A stretch of DNA of 64,000 bases, taken from Ceratobasidium sp. AG-K (lineage: Eukaryota > Basidiomycota > Agaricomycetes > Cantharellales > Ceratobasidiaceae). The position numbers were made by a program, and so were the translations under genes. This document shows, one piece after another, positions 1 to 8,599 of this stretch (positions within the stretch are counted from its first letter, which is position 1; every line of letters starts with the position of its first letter). The notes beneath the pieces are model-generated. The model worked only from the letters and a program-made list of their open reading frames with translations. It was not told where the DNA came from and ran no database searches. The stretch covers positions 1,302,001-1,366,000 of the forward strand of contig JAWNGF010000011.1 of NCBI GenBank assembly GCA_037039685.1. Direction: 5' to 3'.

Positions 1-232
1 GTAGGAGCTGCATGCGTGTAGGCCATTTTTTCCCGACCCACTGGAATTCCCCCAGGTCTGAGTGGAGGATGTCGTCCGAGGCCCTGAACTGCATTCTTCC
101 CGAGCCTTGTTGTGACCTCTTGAAGACGTAGAGGGCGGCCCCGGAGTCAAGGATCCTTGCCGTGGCAAAGGCAGGTCCTTCGAGGACGCAGGTAAGGTTG
201 TTGGCAATGGTGGAGCGGGTGACAGCAGGCAT
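1..232 (-). CDS. ORF3 of element A1 (N-terminal part), family A accessory protein
   Basis: This is the first 77 codons of the family A third ORF; it starts at the ATG complementary to 230-232 (MPAV...) and runs off the window. Full copies elsewhere in the window are 254 aa. It overlaps the 3' part of pol in the -1 frame relative to pol. No known family is recognised. A DSGA tetrapeptide near residue 25 looks like a retropepsin motif, but other copies have DAGA, so I do not read it as a protease. Confidence 0.7.
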   Translation of the reverse strand, partial: MPAVTRSTIANNLTCVLEGPAFATARILDSGAALYVFKRSQQGSGRMQFRASDDILHSDLGEFQWVGKKWPTRMQLL

Positions 233-3200
233 TGTGGAAGGCAAAAAAGATTTAGAGCGTAGAGGTTGGGGTGTTTTTTGGAGTAGTAGCAAGTTTTGCA
301 AGTGACACTACCCGTTTCGCCCCTTCTGCCTTTTATCTTTCCTGGAGCATAGTTAGATGGCGTGGGAGCTTTGGGGTGTCGGCGTAGAAGGTCCTTGATG
401 ATCTTTGAAAGGTGACCAAAATCTTCCGCCCTTTGTTCTGTGTCTTCTTCGCTTCCATACCCCTTCCATCTGACCCTGTAAAAAAGGCCGTCCTTTGTCT
501 CCTTCCAGTCCCAGATCTTCTCTACTTCATATTCTTCTTCTCCTTCTTCCGTTATGATCGGCGGTGGTCGGGGTTGGTTGCGGCTGAATTCGGTGTCTCC
601 TTTGTAAGGACTGAGCAAATCGATGTGAAAAACAGGGTGCACCCTCATTGTTGCCGGCAGATCAAGCTCATAAGCGTGTGATCCTATCTGTCGCTTCACG
701 ACAAATGGCCCGTGCTTTTTGTTGTCCAGTTTTTTTGAAGGTCTTTTTGTTTGAATGTTCTTTCCGAGCAGCCATACTAGATCTCCTTCATGGTACTTGC
801 TCTTTGGCTCTTCTTCTGGGAGTCTTTGGGTTTCCATAGATGCAATTGCTTCGTCGTGGATTTTACGCCATTTCCCTGTGATGTTGTTTGCTTCTGGAAC
901 CGTTGATTCTTCCGCTGAGATGTTCCACAGTGGTTCCCTCCCGTAGACAATTTCGAAAGGGGAATTACCAGTTACGCGATGCTTCTGTAGATTATAGCTG
1001 AACTCCGCAATCGGTAATAAGTCCGCCCAATCATCCTGCCGGTAGTTGACGAATGATCGTAGCCAGCCTTCCATCCATTGATTGATTCTCTCCGTTATTC
1101 CATCTGTTTGGGGGTGGTAGGCAGTACTGAAACCTGGGCTAGTTCCAATTTTCTCATAAATGGCATTCATAAGTTTGGAATTGAAAGTAGTCCCTCGGTC
1201 TGAGATCGTGCTTTTTGGGAAACCGTGCAGTTTCCAAACATTTGTGATGAAAAGATTTGCAAGGTCGCTTGCCGTGTGAGATTCTTTGCAGGGTATGAAG
1301 TGCGCCATTCTTGAGAATTGGTCCACCACTACTAAGATGCTGTCTGATCCTCTGGATTTTGGTAACTTCACCACGAAGTCGAACGCTATGTCTTCCCACG
1401 GTCCTTTTGGAATATCCAGAGGCTTGATAGGGACTATTGACTTTGATCCCTTTGTCCGCTGGCAGGTCTCGCAGGACTCCACATATCTGTTTATGCTTTG
1501 CTTCATTCCCGGCCAGAAGTATCTTCTTGATATTAGTTCCAAAGTTCTTGCTTGCCCTTGATGCCCCGCGATTTTTGAGTCGTGGTGAAATCGCATGATG
1601 GCCAGCCTGGATTCCTTATCTTCTGGCACATAAATCCTTCCCTTGAACCATAATAGTCCCTCCTTGAAGTCATAGTCTTTTGCACTATGTTGTAGGGTTT
1701 TTGGTAGCATTTCCCTCGATTTGCAAATTTCTTTGATTTGTGCCAACCCTTCGTCTGTTTCTTTTGCCTCCTTGATAGTTTCTATGATGTCTGTGTCTAC
1801 TTGTCCCATAAACCCCTTGAACCTTTCGACAGCTATCATAACTTGTTCAGGCGTGGGGGTATCTTCATGGTCTGATCGTCTAGACAATAGGTCCGGTTTG
1901 GACGACAGGATTCCAGGGCGGTATATGATGTCAAAGTTATAGGAAGCAAGCAACTGGTGCCAGCTTGCGTGTCGACGGTTGAACGTTCTTGCTTCCTTCC
2001 AGAATTGTAGGTTCCTATGATCGGTGTAGATGGTGATAGGGTCCCTTGTTCCTTCAAGGTATAGCCTCCAATGTGTTAAAGATTCTATGATAGCCATAAG
2101 TTCTTTATCGTGGACATTGTAGTTGAGCTGAGCCTCGTTGAAGGACTTTGAAAGAAAAGCAATGGGGTGTAGGTAGCCATCATCTTGCCTTTGCGACAGG
2201 ATTGCTCCCATTGCTACTCCGCTTGCGTCTGTTTCCAAGAAGAAGGGTTTGTCCGGGTTCGGATGTCGTAGAGTGGGTTCCTTGCTGATTTCCGCTTTTA
2301 GGGCTTCAAATGCTTCCTGCTGATCGTTTCCCCATTCCCATCTATTCTCCTTTCTTGTCAAGGTTGTCAGGGGTTTTGCTAATCGGCTGAAATTCGGTAC
2401 GAATCTTCGGTAGAAATTTGCGAATCCTAGGAATGCTTGGACCTGCTTGACTGTTCTTGGTTCCTTCCACTCTTTTATAGCCTTGACCTTTTCTTCCTCC
2501 ATTGAGATGCCCGAATCGCTGATTCCAAGTCCAGTATATGTCAATTTGGTGACAAAGAATTCGCATTTTGGAAGCTTTGCGAAAAGATTTTCCTCCAGTA
2601 AGATCTTTAGTACTCTTCTGACATCCACGGTATGTTGGCTTCTGTCCTTAGAGAAGACTAGGATGTCGTCAATGTATACAATGACACATACGTCGATAAG
2701 ATCATGGAAGATGTGATTCATATATCTTTGGAAAATGGCGGGCGCATTTTTTAGTCCAAAGGGCATGACGACGTATTCAAAGAGTCCTTCCTTTGTTCTG
2801 AAAGCTGTCTTCCATTCATCGCCTTCTCTAATTCTGATATTGTTGAAACCCATGCGTAGATCGATCTTGGAGAAAATTTTTGCGTCCTTGATTTTATCCA
2901 GGAGGTCTTCCATTAGGGGCATTGGGAATCTGTCGTCCTTTGTAATGGCATTTACTCCTCTGAGGTCTTGAACAAGTCGTAGTTGGCGAACTGCCCCTGG
3001 ATTTTTTGGATCGATCGGTTTTTTGACAAAGAAGCAAGGTGATGCAATGGGTGATTTGCTTGGTCGGATCTTTCCTGCTGCGATTTCTTCATCCAGGTAT
3101 TCTCTTAGTGCAATTGATTCTGCCGGAGAGAGTGGGATTGGTCTGGCCGGTTTCGGGAGTTCAGCTCCTTCCTTGAAGTCGATGGTGCAGTCGTATGGGC

Positions 3201-3711
3201 GATGATCTGGGATTCTTTTGAATTTCTCTTCACTGAAGACATCGGCGAATTCCTTAAATTCTTCAGGTAGGTTGTCTATAGAGGCCGTTCTTGCTTGGAT
3301 GGGTTCTGGCCGCCATGATATGTGCTTCGTTTTCCAATCGATGACTGGGTTTGCTTCTTCTAACCATTCCAGTCCAAGGATAAGTTTAGTTTCCCCAGTG
3401 GGCATAGCAAAGAAGACTTGTTTGAAGGTTCTTCCCTCCACATCTAGTTCCAGCTTAGCTTTGAAACGTATTTGGTGAGAGAGTTCCTTTCCCTGGATAC
3501 CGATTACTTTTCTCGGAGTGGGAAGTTCCATGAGTGGAATATTGTTGGATCGAGCCCAAGAGATGTCCAAGAAGTTTCTTGATGCTCCAGAATCGATGAG
3601 GGTTGGGATAAGTTCTGTGATTCCGGTAACGCTTGCGTAAACAATGGTTGACTCATTTGTTGCTCTAAAGTACATTGTTTCCGTTGCCGGTTTTTTGGTC
3701 TCTCCACACAC
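1..3711 (-). CDS. pol: Pol polyprotein of A1 (protease, RT, RNase H, integrase, chromodomain), partial
   Basis: Pol follows gag in the -1 frame and begins with the conserved CGETKK segment just downstream of the gag stop. It has no ATG of its own there, which fits production by frameshifting. The retropepsin motif DSGAS is present. The RT shows FSKIDLRMGF, FGLKNAP and the catalytic YIDD. RNase H (TDASG), the HHCC zinc domain and the DDE integrase follow, then a chromodomain with EEEYEVE. No stop is visible down to position 1. Related full copies have about 1304 codons, so about 67 codons lie outside the window. Confidence 0.88.
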   Translation of the reverse strand, partial: MCGETKKPATETMYFRATNESTIVYASVTGITELIPTLIDSGASRNFLDISWARSNNIPLMELPTPRKVIGIQGKELSHQIRFKAKLELDVEGRTFKQVFFAMPTGETKLILGLEWLEEANPVIDWKTKHISWRPEPIQARTASIDNLPEEFKEFADVFSEEKFKRIPDHRPYDCTIDFKEGAELPKPARPIPLSPAESIALREYLDEEIAAGKIRPSKSPIASPCFFVKKPIDPKNPGAVRQLRLVQDLRGVNAITKDDRFPMPLMEDLLDKIKDAKIFSKIDLRMGFNNIRIREGDEWKTAFRTKEGLFEYVVMPFGLKNAPAIFQRYMNHIFHDLIDVCVIVYIDDILVFSKDRSQHTVDVRRVLKILLEENLFAKLPKCEFFVTKLTYTGLGISDSGISMEEEKVKAIKEWKEPRTVKQVQAFLGFANFYRRFVPNFSRLAKPLTTLTRKENRWEWGNDQQEAFEALKAEISKEPTLRHPNPDKPFFLETDASGVAMGAILSQRQDDGYLHPIAFLSKSFNEAQLNYNVHDKELMAIIESLTHWRLYLEGTRDPITIYTDHRNLQFWKEARTFNRRHASWHQLLASYNFDIIYRPGILSSKPDLLSRRSDHEDTPTPEQVMIAVERFKGFMGQVDTDIIETIKEAKETDEGLAQIKEICKSREMLPKTLQHSAKDYDFKEGLLWFKGRIYVPEDKESRLAIMRFHHDSKIAGHQGQARTLELISRRYFWPGMKQSINRYVESCETCQRTKGSKSIVPIKPLDIPKGPWEDIAFDFVVKLPKSRGSDSILVVVDQFSRMAHFIPCKESHTASDLANLFITNVWKLHGFPKSTISDRGTTFNSKLMNAIYEKIGTSPGFSTAYHPQTDGITERINQWMEGWLRSFVNYRQDDWADLLPIAEFSYNLQKHRVTGNSPFEIVYGREPLWNISAEESTVPEANNITGKWRKIHDEAIASMETQRLPEEEPKSKYHEGDLVWLLGKNIQTKRPSKKLDNKKHGPFVVKRQIGSHAYELDLPATMRVHPVFHIDLLSPYKGDTEFSRNQPRPPPIITEEGEEEYEVEKIWDWKETKDGLFYRVRWKGYGSEEDTEQRAEDFGHLSKIIKDLLRRHPKAPTPSNYAPGKIKGRRGETGSVTCKTCYYSKKHPNLYALNLFCLPQCLLSPAPPLPTTLPASSKDLPLPRQGSLTPGPPSTSSRGHNKAREECSSGPRTTSSTQTWGNSSGSGKNGLHACSSY

Positions 3712-3738
3712 AGTTAGAGGGAGACCCCTTCTTTTCCC
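3697..3738 (-). promoter_or_regulatory. -1 ribosomal frameshift signal, gag-pol junction of A1
   Basis: The heptamer GGGAAAA (complement of 3732-3738) is read G_GGA_AAA in the gag frame. It is followed after 5 nt by a stem with arms GGTCTCCC and GGAGAGACC (one bulged A). Here the codon before the heptamer is TTG-type rather than the TCG of sister copies, yet the heptamer is kept. Confidence 0.75.
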
Positions 3739-5714
3739 AAGTCTTCCACAATTGTCGCCTCCCTTCCTTTAACGCTAGGTTCCGTCGTTATCCATTCCTT
3801 GGACGGGCATTTGAATGAACGGTGTCCTTCTTGTCCGCACTTCAGGCACCGGTTGGTTGCTATCCTAGCTTTGTATACTTCGTCAGGCAGCCGTTTTGTA
3901 GAGGATTGTCCGCTAGTGGTTGGCTGGGCTGCCCTCTTCCCTGTCGAGGTCTTGATTTGTTGCAATTTCTGGTCAATAGAGATTGCGATTGAGATCCACC
4001 GGTCAAGGGAAAGTTCCCGTTCTGTCCCATCTTCATTGATCAGGGTCAGTTCGAAGCGAGCTAGTTCGGTCTTGACTTCTGACTTCAACCCTTCCTTGAA
4101 TTGGTTGATCAGAGCTTCCTGTCCCCAATTTACGTCTACCAGGAGATATCGGAATTCCGAAGCATAGTTTGCTACAGAGTTGTTCTGTTTGCATTTTCGG
4201 ATATCTGATTCGGCTTTAGCTTTTTTGTTGGGGTCGCTGAACTGTTCCATGAAGTGCGCTTTGAACCTTTCCCATGAGGCGAGGTTTTGATTATTTTCCC
4301 TTTGGTTAAGCGAACGTAGGAGTACTTGTGCCCAGTGAGTGGCAGCTTTGTTCTCGGATTTGAAGTTTGCTAGAGCCTCGCGGATCCTTTCTTCGTTGGA
4401 AGTGTATTGATCGCTCAGGCGCATAAAGTAGCTTTCCATTTGTGTGATGAACATTTCGGCCCCTTCCCCTTTCTTTCCGTCGAAGGCTTCTGGACAAGTC
4501 ACCTTGGGACGGCGTGGTCCACTACCCGTGTTTGGGTTTTTGGCCAGCCGTTGGATTCTTAATTCTAATTCGTCGATCCAGGTAGATTCCGCGTCTGGAT
4601 GTGGTGGAGAGTTTGATCGCCTAGATGGGATCCCGTGCAGGGATGCCTTGTCCATTTCTTCTCGCATATTGTTGATGATTTCCTGAACTTCCATGATTTT
4701 GGTAGTGAAGGAGGCTCCCTCCTGTCGTAGGTTTTCTAGTCCTTGTGTTACTGCTTCGTTCCACTCAAGTTGCCCTTGTCTGGTAGTGTTGAGTTCTTCG
4801 CGTATATTGTTCACTAGTCCTTGAGTGTTGGTAACCTCATTTTGAAGGCGAGTTACATCTTGACCAACTAGGAAAGAATTATGTTGGCCATTTCTTGCCG
4901 AGTTCAGAATGTCCGTCAAGGTGCCTTGTAGGGTGTTGATGGAATCGTTAAAGATTTGTTGGTTGTTTGCTAGTACTTGTGTAGCCTGTTCTAGGCCGCT
5001 AAGTCTTCGATCCATAGTGACTCTCATTCCGTCTATGACCCTAAGGGTGGCGTTGTGTCTTCCCTCTAGAAGGTCGTTTAGGTCGTCTAGATTACTGATT
5101 ACAGTTCTGCCGCTAGAACTGGAGCTTGAACTCGAGCTTCCTGGGTCGCCGGTGCTTTGTTGTACCGGGGCCAATTGTCCGGAGTAACCCTGTGGGACAT
5201 ACGGTGGTGCTGGAATTACTGGTGTGACTGGCTGGGAAGCCACTGGAATTGGTCCTGCATTGGTGATGGTTCCTCCAATTTGGGGAACTGTAGGGACATT
5301 GGGAATGTGTGGTGTGGGAGGGGGTCTAATGGGAACAAGTGACACGCCCCCATGAGCTTCAGGTTGGGGAGAAAAGAATTGTCTCCTAGTTCCTAGTGGC
5401 CACAAGGGACGTGATGGACCTGGACTTCCAGTTGGGATGCGGATTGCTGCCGGGGTGGGGTCATTTGTGAGATCCCCTGGTTCCCTATTTGTGATAGTGG
5501 CTTCTTCCTCTTGTACGGTTGTCATGTCGGCGATGCCGAAAGCTCCCGGCATTGATGTTTGGCTTTGGGAGCGTGATCGGGCAGGGCCTCCCGCTTGAAT
5601 TTGTGCGATGTCTTGTTTGTTTAGTGATCCTGTGGGCCTTGCTGCCCGACTGGGTCCTCTTCTTGTTGATATAGTGGATGAGGGGCATGATCCTCCATCT
5701 TCTTGAATAGACAT
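3714..5714 (-). CDS. gag: Gag polyprotein of A1
   Basis: The protein is 666 aa, the same length as Gag of the intact copy at 46205-48205, and starts MSIQEDGG. The N-terminal third is low in complexity, rich in Pro, Ser and Gly with a serine run near residue 195. A long heptad-like segment follows (about residues 205-360) and is probably a coiled coil for assembly. The retrotransposon Gag capsid region is at about 405-560. One CCHC zinc knuckle, CLKCGQEGHRSFKC, near residue 625 should bind RNA. The ORF ends VSL just after the frameshift heptamer. The particle-forming role is known for the family; the domain limits are my estimate. Confidence 0.9.
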   Translation of the reverse strand: MSIQEDGGSCPSSTISTRRGPSRAARPTGSLNKQDIAQIQAGGPARSRSQSQTSMPGAFGIADMTTVQEEEATITNREPGDLTNDPTPAAIRIPTGSPGPSRPLWPLGTRRQFFSPQPEAHGGVSLVPIRPPPTPHIPNVPTVPQIGGTITNAGPIPVASQPVTPVIPAPPYVPQGYSGQLAPVQQSTGDPGSSSSSSSSSGRTVISNLDDLNDLLEGRHNATLRVIDGMRVTMDRRLSGLEQATQVLANNQQIFNDSINTLQGTLTDILNSARNGQHNSFLVGQDVTRLQNEVTNTQGLVNNIREELNTTRQGQLEWNEAVTQGLENLRQEGASFTTKIMEVQEIINNMREEMDKASLHGIPSRRSNSPPHPDAESTWIDELELRIQRLAKNPNTGSGPRRPKVTCPEAFDGKKGEGAEMFITQMESYFMRLSDQYTSNEERIREALANFKSENKAATHWAQVLLRSLNQRENNQNLASWERFKAHFMEQFSDPNKKAKAESDIRKCKQNNSVANYASEFRYLLVDVNWGQEALINQFKEGLKSEVKTELARFELTLINEDGTERELSLDRWISIAISIDQKLQQIKTSTGKRAAQPTTSGQSSTKRLPDEVYKARIATNRCLKCGQEGHRSFKCPSKEWITTEPSVKGREATIVEDLGKEGVSL

Positions 5715-5736
5715 ATTTGTTAAGCTTGTTTTGTAA

Positions 5737-6192
5737 TGTCCAAAGCTTCTTCTTGGTGGCTATGAGACAAGCCGCGAGGGAGAGTGGACGGCACTAAGAC
5801 CTAAATGACCTCTTGAACCGCAACACACTTAAGTGTCTGTAGGCTCTTGAGGGTAGGGGTGGTTCGAAGTGTCACTCGAATGGGATGTTTTGATGAGACA
5901 AAACAAGCTGGGGTTACCAGGCTTGTTGGTCTTCTATATATATTCAGAAAGTGGCCAAGTCATACAAGGCGCAGCCACATGAGTCAAACAAGACAGCCAG
6001 TCAGGAGTGTCCAAGTGAGTCATGCTGTATGAACAGACATGACTCGTACAAAGCACAGCCGCGTTACACAATGTAACAGAATAACCACAAGAAGGTGGCA
6101 ACGCGGCAAACAGAAACAGAAACACAACACAAAGAAGGGGACAGGCGGGCAAGACAACAGGCGAGTCCGATGGAGTGAGCTGGCTCACGACA
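5737..6192 (-). repeat. 5' LTR of A1 (family A)
   Basis: This is a 456-bp LTR in minus orientation. Its inner end reads TGTCCAAAGC on the plus strand instead of the usual TGTCGTAAGC; the outer end is GCTCACGACA. TATATATA and the self-primer segment are present. The leader between the LTR and the gag ATG (5715-5736) carries the primer-binding site complementary to the LTR. Confidence 0.9.
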
Positions 6193-7338
6193 GCGCTGGG
6201 CGTGAGCCGAGGCTTCTGGAACTGAACCGTCTTCTAATGGTGTGCCATCAATGGAGGGGTGACAAGCCAAGTTGGCAAAGAAAGGGGTCATGCCAATGCT
6301 AGAGTGGAAGGAATTGTTATACGCAAATTTGGCAAAGGGAAGCAAAGAAGCCCAATCATGCTGTCTAAAGGATACGTAGGTCCGCAGAAAGGCCTCTACC
6401 ATTTGGTTGATTCGTTCCGTCTGGCCATCCGTCTCAGGGTGATAAGCGGTAGAGAGTCTGGGTCTAATCTTCAAGGCCTGATAGAGTTCTCTCATGAACC
6501 TTGATGCAAAGGTGGGGCCTCAATCTGACACGACTGTTTCCGGGGTACCATGCAGCTTCCAACAGTGTTCCATGAACAATTCTGCTAACTTGGGGGATGT
6601 GATCTTCTTGGTACAGGGAATGAAGTGTGCCATTTTTGTGAGTGTGTCGACAATAACCAGAATAGAGTCTAGGCCTTTTGATAGGGGTAGTTTGACAATC
6701 ATATCAACCAAAATGTGTTGCCAGGGTTTAGAGGGGAGCTCTAGTGGTTGCAATTCTCCTAGGGGGCGCTGGTTGATTGGTTTGCTTCGTTGGCACAAGT
6801 CGCAGGATGACATGTATTTGTTGATAAACGCCTTCATTGATGGCCACCAGTATTCCCGCTTGATCAATTCCAAAGTCTTTGCTTGCCCCATGCGACCGGC
6901 TGCCTTGTTGTCATGATGGAGTTCCAAGATTTGTCACTTGAGCTTGTTGTTGCTAGGAACATAGACCCAACCTTTCCTGTATAGCAAGTTATTTTGGATG
7001 TTCCAATCCTCAAATTCCTTCCGGACCGTGGCAGGTGCTTTCTTGGGTTGATTGCTGAGGAACGCCCAAATGGACTGGGTGTATTTGCCACTTGGCAGCT
7101 GATTTTGAATGGAAGTGTGAATCTCCGCTGTTGATGCTATGCCAGTAGATGTTTCTTCGGCCAAATTGATGAAGATGTGAGGTACAAGTAGGGATTTTTG
7201 AGGGACTACCCCCCCTTCTAGATTGTGGTTGCTTTGCCGACTGAGTGCATCGGCTTTTCCATTGAGTCCGCCAGCCTGATATTTGATCTGGAAATTGAAT
7301 TCTGACAGGAAGACTGCCCATCTGTTTTGATGCATGGT
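6193..7338 (-). pseudogene. pol: Family B pol fragment (RNase H tail to integrase core), minus strand
   Basis: This fragment encodes the end of RNase H (QNRWAVFLSEF, ADALSRQ), the integrase zinc region (HHDNKAAG..., CDLCQRSK) and the integrase core with YHPETDGQTERINQ. It contains TGA stops after NKLK and after VVSD. It is cut on the left by A1 and on the right by A2. It is nearly identical to the corresponding part of B2 on the other strand (about 18083-19230), including the same TGA after NKLK, so the two derive from a common defective ancestor. The antisense copy of an internal polypurine tract is at about 7204-7219. Confidence 0.88.
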
Positions 7339-7793
7339 TGTCGTAAGCTTCTTCTTGGTGGCTATGAGACAAGCTGCGATGGAGAGTGGACGGCACTTAA
7401 GACCTAAGTGACCTCTTGAACCGCAACACACTTAAGCGTCTGTAGGCTCTTGAGGGTAGGGGTGGTTCTAAGTGTCACTCAGAGGGGATGTTTGACGAGA
7501 CAAAACAAGCTGGGGTTACCAGGCTTGTTGGTCCTCTATATATATTCACAAAGCAGACAAGTCATACAGAGCGCAGCCACACGAGTCATAAGGGAAAGCC
7601 AGTCAGGAGTGTCCATGTGAGTCATGCTGTATAAACAGACATGACTCGTACAAAGCACAGCCGCATTACACAATGTAACAGAAAACCACAAGAAGGTGGC
7701 AACGTGGCAAACGGAGACGGGAACGTAACGTAAAGAGGGAGACAGGCGGGTGAGACAACAGGCAAGTCCGATGGAGTGAGCTAGCTCACAACA
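7339..7793 (-). repeat. 3' LTR of A2
   Basis: This is a 455-bp family A LTR; on the plus strand it runs TGTCGTAAGC to CTCACAACA. The outer terminus has decayed from CACGACA to CACAACA. The adjacent minus-strand polypurine tract (complement of 7794-7808) has an AGGGGGGAG core. Confidence 0.9.
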
Positions 7794-7834
7794 TTACTCC
7801 CCCCTAAGAGTCCGTTTGGGGGACCTGAACGGAC

Positions 7835-8599
7835 CTACTGTACAGCACAGTCCTTTTCCTTCTTCAGCATATATTCCTCCAACCCCTCTTCGTCCTCCAA
7901 GGTCAGGTTGATGGGATTGAAGACGGTATTTCCCGGTTCGTCCGAGAACTTCTCCCATTCTTCCCAAGTCTCTTCCTTTGTCCAGTCCGCCTTGGACCAG
8001 TCCAAAACCCTCTTCTGGGCCTCCACAAACTCCTCATCCCACTGTCGCACATTGGGCTCTGCCTCCTTCCATGCCGACACGTCAGTCTCCTCCCTCTTCC
8101 ACCAGTAGGGTTCCCATTTGATCTTCTCCTTCTGGTATCTGCCCCTCTCCATCCTCCAGTCGCTCAGGTCCTTTTCATAGTTGGCGTCCCAGGCATCGTT
8201 CCATCTAGGTTGGAGCGTTGGCTGCCTTCCGTCGTAACCTGGTACCCACTCGCTTGAGTACGCTCCTTCTTGTCCCCATTCAACCACTCCAAGCATGTGG
8301 GTGGAGAGGAGAACAACCTCCAAGACCTGGAATGCGGTGCACCCCCGGCAGACAAATATGTCCTTCCGTAGGAGCTGCATGCGTGTCGGCCATTTTTTCC
8401 CGACCCACTGGAATTCCCCCAGGTCTGAGTGGAGGATGTCGTCCGAGGCCCTGAAGTGCATTCTTCCGGAGCCTTGTTGTGACCTCTTGAAGACGTAGAG
8501 GGCGGCTCCGGAGTCAAGGATCCTTGCCGTGGCAAAGGCAGGTCCTTCGAGGACTTGGGTGAGGTTGTTGGCAATGGTGGAGCGGGTGACAGCAGGCAT
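7835..8599 (-). CDS. ORF3 of A2, family A accessory protein, 254 aa
   Basis: This full-length 254-aa copy starts at the ATG complementary to 8597-8599 (MPAVTRST). The central region has a CRGC motif followed by a hydrophobic strand, then a stretch very rich in Trp, Glu, Asp and Arg. The C-terminus holds NPINLT followed by acidic residues, whereas sister copies have NPIDLT, which resembles a SUMO-interaction motif. No family is recognised and no membrane segment is seen. The ORF is still open although pol of the same element has four stops. Confidence 0.65.
   Translation of the reverse strand: MPAVTRSTIANNLTQVLEGPAFATARILDSGAALYVFKRSQQGSGRMHFRASDDILHSDLGEFQWVGKKWPTRMQLLRKDIFVCRGCTAFQVLEVVLLSTHMLGVVEWGQEGAYSSEWVPGYDGRQPTLQPRWNDAWDANYEKDLSDWRMERGRYQKEKIKWEPYWWKREETDVSAWKEAEPNVRQWDEEFVEAQKRVLDWSKADWTKEETWEEWEKFSDEPGNTVFNPINLTLEDEEGLEEYMLKKEKDCAVQ

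Larger units (their letters stand above)
1..6192 (-). mobile_element. Ty3/gypsy element A1 (family A), partial, 3' end outside window
   Basis: Minus-strand family A chromovirus. From its 5' end it has an LTR (5737-6192), gag (3714-5714), pol (3711 to the edge) and the first part of ORF3 (232 to 1). The 3' LTR lies beyond the left edge. The flank to the right of the LTR is pol of a minus-strand family B element, beginning GCGCT at 6193, so A1 inserted into that element; the second TSD copy is not visible. Gag is uninterrupted and pol shows no stop before the edge, so this copy may be intact. Confidence 0.9.

Noticed and set aside
3799..4167. 122-codon ORF antisense to gag, found again at 12166-12534, 27788-28156 and 46290-46658
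   Set aside because: It lies opposite the conserved capsid/knuckle region and its similarity follows from gag conservation; no start context or motif of its own.
8500..8530. DSGA in family A ORF3 as a second retropepsin
   Set aside because: A4 and A5 have DAGA at that place; the catalytic Asp-Ser/Thr-Gly triad is not kept, and pol already encodes a protease.
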